Shown here: positions 1 to 11,334 of the stretch, piece after piece
Numbering within the stretch: the first letter of the stretch is position 1
How the letters are laid out: each line of letters opens with the position of its first letter
DNA from: Enchytraeus crypticus
Lineage: Eukaryota > Annelida > Clitellata > Enchytraeida > Enchytraeidae
Direction of reading: 5' to 3'
Assembly (NCBI GenBank): GCA_905160935.1
Contig: CAJHZI010000498.1
Span: forward strand, 310,001-374,000
Length of the DNA: 64,000 nucleotides
Program-made: the position numbers and the translations under genes
The notes under the pieces: generated by a model
Databases searched by the model: none
The model's input: only the letters and a program-made list of their open reading frames with translations
What the model was told of the DNA's origin: nothing

Positions 1-276
1 TTTGCAGGTGTTATTATTTTTTACTCACCCTGTATAATAACATATGATGTATATACATCATATGTTGTTATACAGGGTGAGTAAAAAAAATGATAACACC
101 TGCAAAAAGTTTGAATATCTCAGGCTATTGTTAATATTTTACTATATTATTTTATAATATTTTAACAACATATGATGTATATACATCATATGTTGTTATA
201 CAGGGTGAGTAAAAAAAATGATAACACCTGCAAAAAGTTTGAATATCTCAGGCTATTGTTAATATTTTACTACAAG
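1..276. repeat. Palindrome with tandem partial duplication
   Basis: Positions 1-106 are an inverted repeat of two ~52-bp arms meeting at tgtatataca, starting tttgcaggtg and ending cacctgcaaa. About 106 bp including the right arm and the following AT-rich segment are repeated directly at 167-272 (128-bp shift). It could be a small foldback element cut by the window edge. Confidence 0.75.
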
Positions 277-339
277 ACTTTTACCAATTACTAAAGGACT
301 AATTTTTGATGGGATGGCCAATTTTCATCCATTAATATA

Positions 340-418
<79 letters not shown>

Positions 419-1026
419 ATAAGAGAGGAATGGAAAGCTATAGTCCTATGAGATTCCTTTAATTACCAGAGTCTTTAGAGGCTAAGAAGAATTGACCGTT
501 ATATTTTGACCTAAGCTGATTCGAACGCGCGGAAGCTGACCTTTATTTCATATCCATATGGGCTAAAATCCTATATGAGCGATCTTTCAAATCTCCGTAA
601 AATTTATTTATGGATCAGTCCTATTTGTCTATCTAAGGCGTGATAGTCCATTTAACTACAAGTTATAAGCTCGTTATTTGTGTGAGCTAATTATTAACTA
701 TAGACATTTTGGCTGCCAAACTGAACTTATGACACGAGCCCAGGAGAGCGCCCCACATAGATCCGCCGATGAAATTTTTAATCTATATGTTCAAAGTGTT
801 CAAGGCTATTTGTATGTGTAAGTATGTGTGTAAGAGAAATGAAAGGCATAAATAAGCCAGTTAAATCTCTCTGCCGCAGACAGCGTGAGCGTAAGCAAAA
901 AAGTCTTTTTTGGACATTGTCAAAAAAAATGTCCGCAGCTACCTTAAAAAAATTCCTGATTCGTTATTGCTTATGACTTCTTTAGCAGAGCATGGTGAGG
1001 CAATCTCTTAAGAGAATTCATCTAAC
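277..1026. other. Non-coding, no gene seen
   Basis: Contains a (TA)n run at about 343-394 followed by (GA)n to 418. The rest shows no open frame, RNA gene or named repeat. It is presumably intron or downstream sequence of gene A. Confidence 0.5.
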
Positions 1027-1200
1027 CGTTACACTTCTCCATCGACCATAGTTGCATGGTGTTGCCATTAGGACGGTATCCGGTACACTTAAAGCAGTGA
1101 GCGGAGGCGAATCTGTCCTGGTAGGTATCGTTGGGACACAACTTGCAGAAGTTCTGCTCTGTGCCACTGTTTGTGCTATAGTAGCCGGGAAAGCACGGCA
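1027..1200 (-). CDS. Gene A exon 5: GCC2/GCC3-like cysteine repeat
   Basis: Acceptor tattttcag|TGCCG. It encodes PCFPGYYSTN, FCKLCPNDTYQ and HCFKCTGYRP, with the C-x-x-C and PG-Y/TYQ spacing of ephrin-receptor-like domains. It ends at AACG|gttaga or, if that donor is unused, at the in-frame TAG at 1022-1024. Confidence 0.65.
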
Positions 1201-2674
1201 CTGAAAATATTAGCAATGTTAGATTGTCTTCGAGTAGTCTAGTATTCGAGTAAACGAAGAACTTAATCATCTAAAAATACCCGCAAATGCATGCTGTTCA
1301 ATAATCAATCAATCAGTCAATTAATCAGTCACTCACGCAATCAATTAATCCATTAATCAATAAGACTTTAACGTCCAGTTCCTCGCCGTAAGGCAATGTC
1401 TGGGACGTCTCATATTGTAATATGTAACAACAGGCCAACTGTAACTGTACATGACCTACTTTAACCAGCAAAAATTCTATAGCTGACAAAAATGAAACTC
1501 TGTGAACTTAAAACTAATGTTCTCTGGATTATTATTCGCAAATTAAAGAAAGCATAAAGAGAGTAAAACATTTCGGGTATAGCAACGAAGCTGAAATGAT
1601 TAATTAATTAGTGCTTTTAGATGAGAAAATTTGTATAAAATTCAATAAATATGAACTATGAACTCAAGATATTTGTGAACGCCTGAATCCAATAAATACT
1701 CGATTAATACAATCTTGAATCTCCGGTACCGATTCAATTCTTAATTTCTTAACAGATTAATTGATTCCATATTTGAAAGACGAATTCTGATAATTAAATA
1801 TAAAAAAATTAACAAAAGGTTAGGAGAACGTAAATAGAAGGATATAATTACAGCAGATGATATCCTTGTAGAGTTCATATCCAACCCTACAGGCTGTCTT
1901 GATTTTACGAGATCTAAGCGGATGTCCAATGTACCTGAAAGACTCGTACATCTTCCTCTGTGGTCCTTGTTCGCGTATGTGCATTGCATTTACCACTGGA
2001 TTCCCCTACAATCATGTGCATTGCATTTACCACTGGATTACCCTACAATCACGTGTATTGCATTTACGCCTGCATTCCCCTACAATAACGTGTATTGCAT
2101 TTACCACTGGTTTCCCTTGTAATCAATGGCACAGATTTTGAAACAACCGTTATAGGACTAGTGTCATTCACAAGAACTTAGAGTTTGAGCACAAAGTTAG
2201 AAATGCGATCAATATTTAACTAAAAAATTCAGTTACCATGCCAATATACCCCTGTTTATAGGATCAACACGGAGGGGTTTTGATAGGAAATAGAACATTA
2301 AGGTCGGCCATCTCACTCAGCCTAACACCACCAAGATACACAACTGGGTTTTAAGCGCACACCCACAGGAAGAGAAAATCTCATGTCACAACGCAGTCTC
2401 GAATTGACGACCCCTCGCTCAATATGGAGCTTCCTACCACTGCGCCACTAAGCATTCTAAGATCAATACACACATGTATAACTAAAATTAAAATAAAATT
2501 TACTGAATTGAGTAAAAACACTAAAGTTAGACGTTTTAAAAATATTCAAGTCGAAATTGCTAAGAAACTTTTTGGAAGGCTACAAAACGAATTCTCCAGT
2601 CTGCATATAATTCCTCTCAAACTTCTTTTCAGGTTCACTACAAAGCACTCAATCGCCCAATACATTTCATATTA

Positions 2675-2733
<59 letters not shown>

Positions 2734-4526
2734 CTTTATAGGGTACGGACTGCCTCTGTGAGGACTATAATGACGAAGGCCAGGGAGCAACGGTGATGTT
2801 ATATGTAAGCAAATGTTTCTATATTTGAAAGCTAACAATTCATAATATATTCGCAACTTTAATACTATTATTTCCAAGAGACCCATGACAGCTAATTATC
2901 TAAAGTAGTAGGTTTAATTGAAGCTTTGAGGTCGAATGCACTATCAGAGGCTGACTTTCTATCGTCTGAGGTCGGACTCCATACTGGAATTGATAATTTT
3001 TGCAACATAATCGAAAGAAACGACTAACAATTGAACAATAAATTACTAACGTGATACATGTGTTTATAAATTTACAATATCAGAGTCAATATATACGCAC
3101 ATGTATTTGCAAAAGTTATGTGCATATAAAATATAATTATAGATAACCAACATTGATTTGTAATCTCCCCTCCACCTCCAGCTACCGGTCCTTTAACAAC
3201 AGCACTATCCACGGTTTTTAGGATTCGCTAACACCTCTTGTATGTTCTCACCACTAGGTGGACATCATCCACTTTGTCAACCATTTAGTTTCAAGATAAG
3301 AAAATCTTTTTAATTTTCAATAGCTAACTTCTATGGCATGTGCATTTTTGTTAGCCTGTAGCAAAGGCAAGGGCAGAACAGAAGTTTCTCATCTCTAAGC
3401 TTCAGTATTTTAAAGCCTGTAAACGTTTAATTTTATAGAAAGATGTGATGGATGCGCATTCAATTCACATTCAGAGAAAACTACATTAATTTAATTAAAC
3501 TTACAAACTTGTTGAGATGCTGAATGATGCTCGTTTTCATACATTCTGCGCTGCAAGATGGCGGTTTATAGCCGGGCATTGCGTATTGCAGTAGATGAAC
3601 ATTTAAAATGGCAACGTCTGTATTCTGCGTTTCAATTAATTAATCACTAGAGAGATCGTAGTCAGCTAAAACCATTTTTAGTTGAAAAGTGTTTCTTGGA
3701 ATATTTTGGAACAATAAATAATCATGAATGGATAATGTACAAATTATAAATGACAATAATTTGCAGCTGTCAACTACATTTCAACTTGCCTCAAGGTCTA
3801 AAAGTAGACTAACTGTAGAATCAGTGCATACTAGTGACATGTGCAATTATAATCGTGGAACCAATTAATATATATCTTTAATTCACTTCTCACTTTTATT
3901 TTACGAAACTTCGTATAAAGTATAGTTCGAGCGAACAATTGCCGCCAGTAATGTTTGAAATAACCTCTTCGGAGTTGGTCTTGCAGGACATGCTGACGGT
4001 GAAGGGGCACTCGTTCTGGTAGAAGCTGCAGGCAGCCTCTCGCAAGTCCTCGGCCTTGATCGTGTTTAGCTGAACGCTGCAGCTCGGCACCACGTACGAG
4101 AAGTAGTAGTCCATGTAGAACTCGGCGATATAGTACACTGCGATAAGTACACTGCGAAATAGTACACTGCGATATAGTACATTGCAATATAGTACACTGC
4201 GATATAGTACACTGCGATATAGTACACTGCGATATAGTACACTGCGATATAGTACACTGCGATATAGTACAGTATAGTACACTGCGATATAGTACAGTGC
4301 GATATAGCGATATAGTACAGTGCGATATGGTACACTGCGATATAGTACACTGTGCGTAGTAAGAAAGAATTTTTGATGAATCCTAACAACGTAAGTCGTC
4401 ACAATTCGATTACAAATGTTCATATTAATAATAGTAACAGTTTAACTTCGGCAACGCAAATATGTCATTGTTATTGAAACTATGGTTTCTTTTTTTTCGT
4501 TAAAATTATCACTTAAGATTGAAATT

Positions 4527-4566
<40 letters not shown>

Positions 4567-5362
4567 GGAGAGAGAGAAAGGGAGAGAGAGATGAGAGAGA
4601 GAGAGAGAGAGAGCAAGGGGAGAGTGAGATGAGAGAGAGAGCAAGAGAGAGAGAAAGAGGAGAGCAAGACAGGTGAGCGTGGAAAAGCTATCTACATGTA
4701 TAAATACTAATGGTTAAACTATACATTGTACAAATAGGCTCTAGGCTTAATATAATGTAAAAGGGCTAATGTTAACGTCAGTTTCCTCACTCAAATGCGA
4801 TGTCAGTGACGGGCGAGCCCAGGATTTGAACCCCATACATACACTGTATGAACCGCGGTCGAATCTCTTACCGACATCGCCACTGGCTCCAGCGAGTATA
4901 GCAGTTTAATATCACTAATAAGTATAATTTTATTCCTTTTAATTCCTTAATAATAATTTTAATTTTAATAATAATTTTAATTCTTTAATAGCACACGCAT
5001 ATAATTCATATCTCCAAATATCTGGCATACCGACAACGGTTTTCCTGACATGGCCTAAAGTCATGTTTTCTACAGCCACTAGGCAGGTGTACACGTCGGT
5101 GTCGGATTCGTATGCTGATCTTATTTCCATGGTACCGTTGCCATGTAGGATCATACTGTTCCTGGCGGCTCCTCTCTCCAGGTGATCGATCCAGATAAAG
5201 TTGAGGCGAGGCAGTGGACCCCCTCCTGAAATAGATCGAGTGTAGCCCGGAGGAACACAATTTACCATCACACGGCCTCCTTCTCTCACGTTATATACTG
5301 CGCCAACAAAACGACATACTAACTTATGTAGATATATACTGTAGATATACTATATATATATA

Positions 5363-5420
<58 letters not shown>

Positions 5421-6573
5421 AAAATATATTATATATATAATTTATATTTATATATATTATATTATACTTATATATTTATGTATATATATATATTATTTAT
5501 TCGATGTAATATTATATATATATATATATCTTAGTGCACTGCCTACTGGCAGGTCCATGTTCCATAACGCCTCTACTCATTTCCATCTTCCGTCTTTCTC
5601 TCCAGGTCCACATACGAGTGGATCTTTAAATTATTAATAACATTCCTTTTGATATACCATTATGCTTGACTGATTCTGCTTATGATGTGGTGGGCCCCCT
5701 ATGCCTTTCTGAGCTACGATTAGCATATACTGGGCAGGGGCGTCATTCCCTGAGAAAACAATTCTGTGTACCCATAATTATATTTTATAACACACAATAA
5801 CAGAAGACGGGAAATCTGGAACAGAATAAACATGTTGAATTGCTTAAGCAATAGAGGCTTTCAAGAGGAAAGAACTACTAACAAAAAGATTGAAGAATTT
5901 CAGGAAAATTATAAGCACTTTAGTATAGACCACGCTCCTGTATGGTTCCGAAATATGGACGCAAGAAAACAGGATATTGGGAAACTGGGATCATTTGAAA
6001 TGTGACTATGGAGAATACTGGAGAAGATCGAATGGACCAACAAAATTATGAACGAAGAAGTGCTAAATAGGATTGAAATAAATACAGTACACAATTGATA
6101 GATATAGTAAGGAATATAAAGAAGAACTGATGGTGCATGTTTTGAGAGGGAATGGTTTACTAAAAGAAATATTTGAAAGAAGAATAGAAGGGAAAAGGTT
6201 AGAGGAAGACTGAGACTTGGGATGCTGGATGATTTAACTAATTCGTATGATGATATGAAGTGATTTGAAAAGAAAAGCAGAGGATAGAAACATATTAAAT
6301 AATTATATGCAACGGACATGCCTTAGACAGCATACTCTGAGGGAAGTTGTATGGAAATTTCCTAAGGTACTCGTTTAATTAACTATGTCTCGCACGGAGA
6401 AATACCTTACTTAAAAGAATACAGTAATCTTTCAAACCTTCGCCCTTGACGAGCTCTTTATCCTCGTTGTAAGTTCTCACCTCAGTGCCGAAGATATCTA
6501 AACAAGTTACAGCGTTGAAGCAGCATAGCCATGTGGCGCAGAATAAGAGAAAACGTAACCTAGAATACATCAT
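1027..6573 (-). CDS. Gene A: signal peptide + Ig-like + cysteine-rich (GCC2/GCC3-like) protein, 3' end outside window
   Basis: Five exons join in phase on the minus strand: 6573-6438, 5297-5031, 4137-3905, 1957-1852 and 1200-1027, giving about 305 residues so far. The order is a hydrophobic signal peptide (residues about 1-25), an Ig-like domain (about 46-134) with its first Cys in VMVNC, a Trp in FIWID and the hallmark DTDVYTC, a segment with five cysteines, and then a CxPCFPGYYS...CKLCPNDTYQ...CFKC pattern typical of the ephrin-receptor-like GCC2/GCC3 family. Such proteins are secreted or sit on the cell surface as adhesion molecules or receptors. I do not recognise a named orthologue. The last visible exon ends at a possible donor (AACG|gttaga), so the gene should continue below position 1. 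Exon 1 to 2 relies on a weak donor (gtttga), and exon 4 is the least certain exon. Introns carry SINE, RTE and microsatellite DNA. Confidence 0.65.
1293..1420 (-). mobile_element. 3' end of an L2-like LINE (degenerate)
   Basis: Contains ttaacgtcc...cctcgccgtaaggcaatgtc with an ATCA/TTAATC-rich tail, the reverse complement of the gacatt..gaggaaacggacgttaa 3' end that terminates the LINE copies at 23.6, 24.9 and 31.1 kb. Confidence 0.6.
1852..1957 (-). CDS. Gene A exon 4 (tentative): link into the cysteine-rich region
   Basis: Reads from ccacag|AGG to ATCTGCT|gtaatt and includes TACRVGYELYKDIIC. It enters in phase 0 and leaves one base, matching exons 3 and 5, and supplies the first Cys of the CxPCFPGYYS motif completed in exon 5. 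The acceptor lacks a good pyrimidine tract, so the 5' border could differ. Confidence 0.45.
1979..2127. repeat. 37-bp minisatellite, four copies, beside gene A exon 4
   Basis: Unit gtgcattgcatttaccactg plus 17 more bases, starting at 1979, 2016, 2053 and 2090. It ends about 20 bp from the proposed acceptor of gene A exon 4, in the intron. Confidence 0.85.
2128..3904. other. Gene A intron 3, mostly unremarkable
   Basis: Holds a (TA)n microsatellite at about 2679-2731. I see no exon, RNA gene or recognisable transposon elsewhere in it. Confidence 0.5.
3905..4137 (-). CDS. Gene A exon 3: cysteine-containing segment
   Basis: Starts after ttatcgcag at 4138-4140 with the phase (one base carried) that exon 2 needs, reading VYYIAEFYMDYYFSYVVPSC. 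It then holds Cys pairs in EAACSFYQNEC, SMSC and GGNC. The donor TTC|gtaaaa gives phase 0. The first codons repeat the units of the 15-bp array lying directly upstream, so the acceptor is the last of many copies. Confidence 0.6.
4138..4352 (-). repeat. 15-bp minisatellite of repeated 3' splice sites (gene A exon 3)
   Basis: On the minus strand the unit is tgtactatatcgcag: the cag acceptor followed by the first bases of exon 3 (TGTACTATATCGC). About ten units retain cag; at least two are mutated (caa, cac). The last unit is 14 bp, which puts all upstream acceptors out of frame with the exon. Confidence 0.85.
4530..4660. repeat. (GA)n microsatellite, interrupted
   Basis: Nearly pure GAGA purine tract with a few AAG/GGG interruptions. 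Any open frame across it is low-complexity. Confidence 0.95.
4746..4890 (-). mobile_element. tRNA-derived SINE, family B
   Basis: Minus strand begins gccagtggcgatgtcggtaa (A-box-like), has ggggttcaaatcctggg (B box), and ends in a shared gaggaaactgacgttaacat tail. The same sequence recurs at 19.2, 28.7, 50.0 and 57.0 kb. Confidence 0.8.
5031..5297 (-). CDS. Gene A exon 2: Ig-like domain
   Basis: Acceptor ggcgcag|TATATAAC and donor GTCG|gtatgc. It encodes a whole Ig fold: REGGRVMVNC (B-strand Cys), FIWID (core Trp), NGTMEIRSAYESDTDVYTC (E-F strands and F-strand Cys). One domain per exon with phase 1 borders is the usual arrangement for Ig exons. Confidence 0.75.
5345..5530. repeat. (TA)n-rich microsatellite
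   Basis: Almost uninterrupted TATA with short TTATA variants, in gene A intron 1. Confidence 0.95.
5535..5760 (-). mobile_element. RTE-type LINE 3' end
   Basis: Contains agtgcactgcctactggcag and shares its extension ending gcgtcattccctgagaaaac with the copy at 29.0-29.3 kb. It represents the C-terminal coding and 3' part of the element on the minus strand. Confidence 0.7.
5895..6345 (+). mobile_element. RTE-type LINE fragment
   Basis: Degenerate plus-strand remnant of the reverse-transcriptase C-terminus (LYGSEIWTQENRILGNW, then a gaaggctgagacttgggatgc-like block), similar to the copy at 47.0 kb. It has several stops and frameshifts. Confidence 0.6.
6438..6573 (-). CDS. Gene A exon 1: start codon and signal peptide
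   Basis: Begins MMYSRLRFLLFCATWLCCFN, a basic n-region then a hydrophobic core ending near AVTC, which is a classical secretory signal. The donor GAAG|gtttga is chosen because it is the only one nearby leaving one base, as exon 2 requires; it is weak. Either of two adjacent ATGs could be the start. Confidence 0.6.
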
Positions 6574-7140
6574 GTATATAAATGACTCGAGGCTTAGAGA
6601 GAAGTTGGGATTAGATACCGTGAAATGTAAATGAGTTTATTACATAAATTGGTTCAAACTATGCTTGTAATTTTATAAATATTAAACACAATTCATGTCA
6701 CCACCTTATATACTTTTGCATAATTTGACAATAAGTACGAATCTCTCTCACGTTTTTAATAAATTCAATTTCTATTGCAAGTCATGTACCCTAGAGTCAG
6801 CTCATTTTAAGGCCGTGTAATCTAAATCGATCAGCAAAAAATAACTTATACTAGAATGCACTGGATACCGTTGAAGCTAGAAGACGTATGATCTAAATTA
6901 TATTGTAAAAAGGGGGAAAATGGGTTCAATTTCCCTTGGTAGATGTGTGATTCCTGACTCCGTTTAACACCCCAAATTTTAACACCCCCATGAAATGTCT
7001 TGATGACTCCACCCCCCACTGGCAAGGCTTCAAACCCCTCATCGACACCTCTGGAAAAAGTTTATCGTTCGAGAAGACTTCGACCTCGTATTATTGATGA
7101 TTTGAAACTGACGAAATGGTAACCCTGTGTTGAAGTAAAA
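6574..7140. promoter_or_regulatory. Upstream region of gene A; no distinct motif
   Basis: Lies 5' of the gene A start codon on the minus strand. It must contain or adjoin that gene's promoter, but I see no convincing TATA box or other element. Confidence 0.25.
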
Positions 7141-7163
7141 TATATAGTAATCCGGAGAGTATC

Positions 7164-7258
7164 TCTCTTACTCTTTTTTCTCCCTCCCTCTCTCTCTCTC
7201 TCTCTCTCTATTCTCTCACACTCTCTCTCTCTCTCTATTCTCTTACACTCTCTCTCTT

Positions 7259-7289
<31 letters not shown>

Positions 7290-7315
7290 ATTCTCTCACA
7301 CATACTCTCTCTCTC

Positions 7316-7360
<45 letters not shown>
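7164..7360. repeat. (CT)n microsatellite
   Basis: CT dinucleotide tract interrupted by repeated tattctcacac/tattctctcac segments, giving a coarse higher-order repeat. Confidence 0.9.
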
Positions 7361-7512
7361 TGGTGTGATATACAGTGCACACTGTATACAGATGTACTGT
7401 GACTTAGCAACAGGATTAGCAACAGAAATACTTTGAAATGTATTTCAAACAGAAATGCAGTTTTGGATTAATCGAATGCGATTGATATCTGACTTTCTCA
7501 GAGGTTCTAAAA

Positions 7513-8866
7513 TAGAGATGGGAATTTTATGAATTTCCAGAGTTCGGGTTCGGTTCGGTTCGGTTCGTTGAAAATGAAAGTTCGGTTCGGTTCGGGTTCG
7601 GTTCTAACAAGGGTTCGGGTTCGGCTTGCTTTCCAACTCGCAAGAGTTCGATTCGATTTCGAATTGGTTTGGTTTGGATAATGTTGCAATTGTTTAACTT
7701 TACTTATAATAATTATTGTTATGACAAACATGTTTAAAATGGTTTATGGTAAATATGCTTAAAAATTCATGAAGTCATAATAGCTGCCACATTTTTTACC
7801 GGGGTAAAAATATGACAATGAAAAAGGAGAGAAGTAGTACTTATTCCTGCACATTTCTTAAAATATTGTAACTTGACCGACAAATGTTCATAATATAGAT
7901 ATTTAGCTTTATTATTGTATCTGAAATATTCTCCTTGATTATAACGAGCAAATAGAATGTTTTATCAATTTTTACTTTTTTTGTCACTATAGGCCTATAT
8001 ATTAGATACATGTACGTTTACAATTAAGTGGAAATGTCTTGGCTAAAATTTGATCCAATATTTCAGAGACAAAGTGCAATTTAGTAACATAAAAATGTTA
8101 AATAAAGACGATTTGGTAAACACGTGTACTTCCATAGGAAAATGATCATAATATACACCGTTTGCTATCAACTGACCAGTAATAAGCTTCATAATTTACC
8201 TTAGGGTTTCAAATTTGAAACTCTCAGATCAATTATGAAGTTACGAAAATAGTTATGAAATTATTGCATTGCTATGGTGCAAAATTATTTACTCCAGATA
8301 GTCTTAACACATGGAATGTCTTATATAATTATTTGTAAATCTGGCTGCAAAAATATTAAGGTAGCACACTAAAATTAGACAAAGTTCTTAATTTGAATTT
8401 AACAAGAACAAATCCACATAGATTGAGTCAAGCATTTTCAGATTTTTATGGAATACTCTCATCACTTTTGTCTCTTTGATGTTAATCTTCATTTCATATT
8501 TCAATGCATAATCATTCAAACTATCCATTATCTTCTATAGGCCCGTCTCGCTTCCCGCTGCCATTCCTTTGTACCGCTACCATTTTAAAATTTGTGTCGG
8601 AACCAGCCTTATCTGAATATATGCTGTTAGATACTGTAAGACATGTAAATGCAACAACTAGTATATATTTGTATTTTTCTTACTATCTTTATTTAATGTC
8701 AGGCTAGTGAAGAAGAAAGGATCTACAAGAATTTGGTTCAGTGCGGTTTGGACAAAGTCTGGGTTCCGGTTCGGCCAGAGTCTGGGTTCGAGTTCGGTTC
8801 GGTTCAGTCAAAATTCTATATTTTAGAGTTCGGGTCGGTTCGGGTTCGGTTCGATTCCCATCTCTA
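7513..8866. mobile_element. hAT-like non-autonomous transposon, copy 1 (GTTCGG family)
   Basis: Terminal inverted repeats TAGAGATGGGAAT/ATTCCCATCTCTA flanked by 8-bp duplications ttctaaaa/ttctaaac. Subterminal GGTTCGGTTCGG arrays stand in inverse orientation at each end. The interior matches copy 2 (39404-40880) almost throughout and contains a short RTE LINE fragment near 8485-8585. No transposase frame is seen. Confidence 0.85.
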
Positions 8867-9224
8867 TTCTAAACCGTCACGATATTCAAATCAAGAAGAG
8901 TTTCTATCCCGTCATACGACGTGTACTACATGTACATGTTAAACAAATTTTCATTCTGCATATTAGACTTGTTCATCATAAATATTGCCAATTATACTCT
9001 CTGATATATAGATGACTAATAAGACTAGCCTCAGCTGCTGTACTTGTACATGTACATGTAAATTTCAGAAGATAATTAACTTTACATGTAGTCTTATGCA
9101 ATATCTTACATTAAATATCACGCGCAGTCTCGCAGTTCTAAATAAATAATTAGTGAAATGGCTTTTTATTTAAATAATCATATTGTTATTATGAAAATCT
9201 AAATAATGCTGGCGTCATATAAAA

Positions 9225-9385
9225 GAGTTTTATCGCTAACATCTCTTTCTTTCTCTTCAGCACATGTATTTTTCAGATCATTTGTGGTGAATCGATTTCT
9301 AGTGACATGTGATGGGGGGTCGTCCCTGACATCATCCTTGTATGAGGAAACGGGCGTTAACCCTTTATTATTAGTAGTATTAATA
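9225..9385 (+). mobile_element. 3' end of L2-like LINE
   Basis: ttcagcacatg..ttttcagatcatttg..gtgaatcgattt..gacatcatccttgtatgagg, then a TTA-type tail, as at the end of the larger copy near 23.6 kb. Confidence 0.7.
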
Positions 9386-9599
9386 TAAGGCAAACCTTTT
9401 TATCCACAACGAAGAAAATGGCTAAAACGTCTATGAATACTTGTACAGTAGCATAGAGCAGGTTAATCTGATAGGCAACGCTTCGTTTGTTCATATTCAA
9501 CACTCATCACTCTATGGAGCTTGATCTATGGAAGCGTAGGTCTATCTGCTATTTTGAATTTGGGATGTTATGGTTGGGCTCCAAATGAAACTAATTATA

Positions 9600-11060
9600 T
9601 TAATAACATAGCGCTTTTCATTGATAAAAATAAATGAAATAAAAACAGTCTATCTACATGTAAGCAGCCCGTCTTATGTAGACACAGAGCAGTATGGTAT
9701 GCAAAGGTGTTGTATAATACGCAGAGAAAATATTTACCAAAGTATTGCGTAATATACAGCGGTACGGTATGCGGTAAGCATAGTATGATGTTATAAGATA
9801 TGTCATAGTATTGCATAGTATGTATGGTAGCAGTATTTATGCTGCAGTATTGCATGATAAGCAGCGGGACCGTGTGCCATAGTAAAACATTGTATATATC
9901 GGTATGATATACCATAGTATTGCCCAATCCACAGTGGTACCGTATGCCAGAGTATTTTAAAGCAGGCAGCGAGAAGGAAAAATGCAGTACGGCAAATTTA
10001 AAAGCAGCGGTTCGATATGCAATTGCTGAACATAATATACGCAGCGGTACGGCATGCCGTGGCAGAGAATAAGGTACGCCATATTACTGCTGTACCGTAG
10101 CACAGCAGTAATATGCAGCAGTACGGTATGCCACAGCATTGCATAGTATACAGTGGTATTATATTCCTATGTTACAATGCAGAGCATAGGATACAGCGGT
10201 ATGGTATACCGTTGTATTTCACAGTGTGCAGCGGTTTGTTATACGATAATATTGCAAGATATGCAGCGATATGATATGCCGTGGTACTGCATAGTAGGCA
10301 TCGGTTCGATATGTCATAGTATTGCAAAATATGCAGCCGTTTAGTACACCGTGACACTGCGTAGTCCGCAATGGCTCGGTATGTCATACAGCATGTAGCG
10401 GTACAGTATGTCATGCTATTGCATTGTATGCAGCAGTATGTTATGCAGCATAATATGCTGCTGTACGTTATGTAATTATAATTAATAAGTATGCAGCGTT
10501 ATGGTATGACATAGAACTGCATTGTTAGCAGCGATGTGGTATACCATAGTACATGTACGACATAGTATGCAGAAGTACGATATTAAATAAGATTTCATAG
10601 TACGCAGCGGTACGGTATGCAGCTGTAGTGCATAATGTGCTGTTTTGTAGTATACCAAAGTGTTGCAAGAAATATTTTGCGGAATGGTATGCTATAGTAT
10701 TGCGTAGTATGCAGCGGTATGGAATGATACTAGAATTGCATAGTATGCAGCGGTACGGTATGCCATGGTACAACATATTATGCTACGATACGGTTTGTCA
10801 CAGTACTGCATAGTATGCAACAGTAAAGCATGCGAAAGTATCGCACAATCTGCAGCTTTATGGTATACCATAGTATTGTCTAATAGGCAGCGGTACGGAA
10901 TTCCTTATTATTGCATTATGTGCAGCGGTATGGTATGCCATAACAATCAATGCTAGTAAGCAATGTAACGGTATGCCTGCGCATTACATAGTATATAGCT
11001 CCATACTTTCTGCCATGTTAGCCTACAGTATATCGCTGCCATGGTATAGTATGTCGCTGC
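9600..11060. repeat. Degenerate satellite, ~35-40 bp unit
   Basis: About 1.4 kb of diverged tandem units with core gcagcggtacggtatgccat and agtattgcatagtat. Spacing varies between roughly 34 and 43 bp. Small open frames on both strands are products of the repeat. Confidence 0.85.
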
Positions 11061-11334
11061 ATCTTATGCAACAGATTTCATTGTATTTAGACCTCGCGCT
11101 AAGGTTTCACATGGCGATCCATCTTGGCCTTTTGTTACTGTCAACTGATACTTGTACTTTAACGAAGTAGCCAATACTTTTACTTTTACTTTCTGTGAAA
11201 AAGCTGTGATTCTTCTGGAAATATATTGTATGGATACAAACCAGTCTTCAATTAAGATTGTTAGGCGAAATAAAAGTTTGAGTTTAAATTAAACAGTCCT
11301 CAAATAAGACCTGGCAAAGTTACGAGATAGATTC

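Noticed and set aside
3896-4423. 175-codon open frame extending gene A exon 3 upstream
   Set aside because: The extension is translation of the 15-bp repeat and would replace the phase-matched junction with the Ig exon. Only the exon 3 part is retained.
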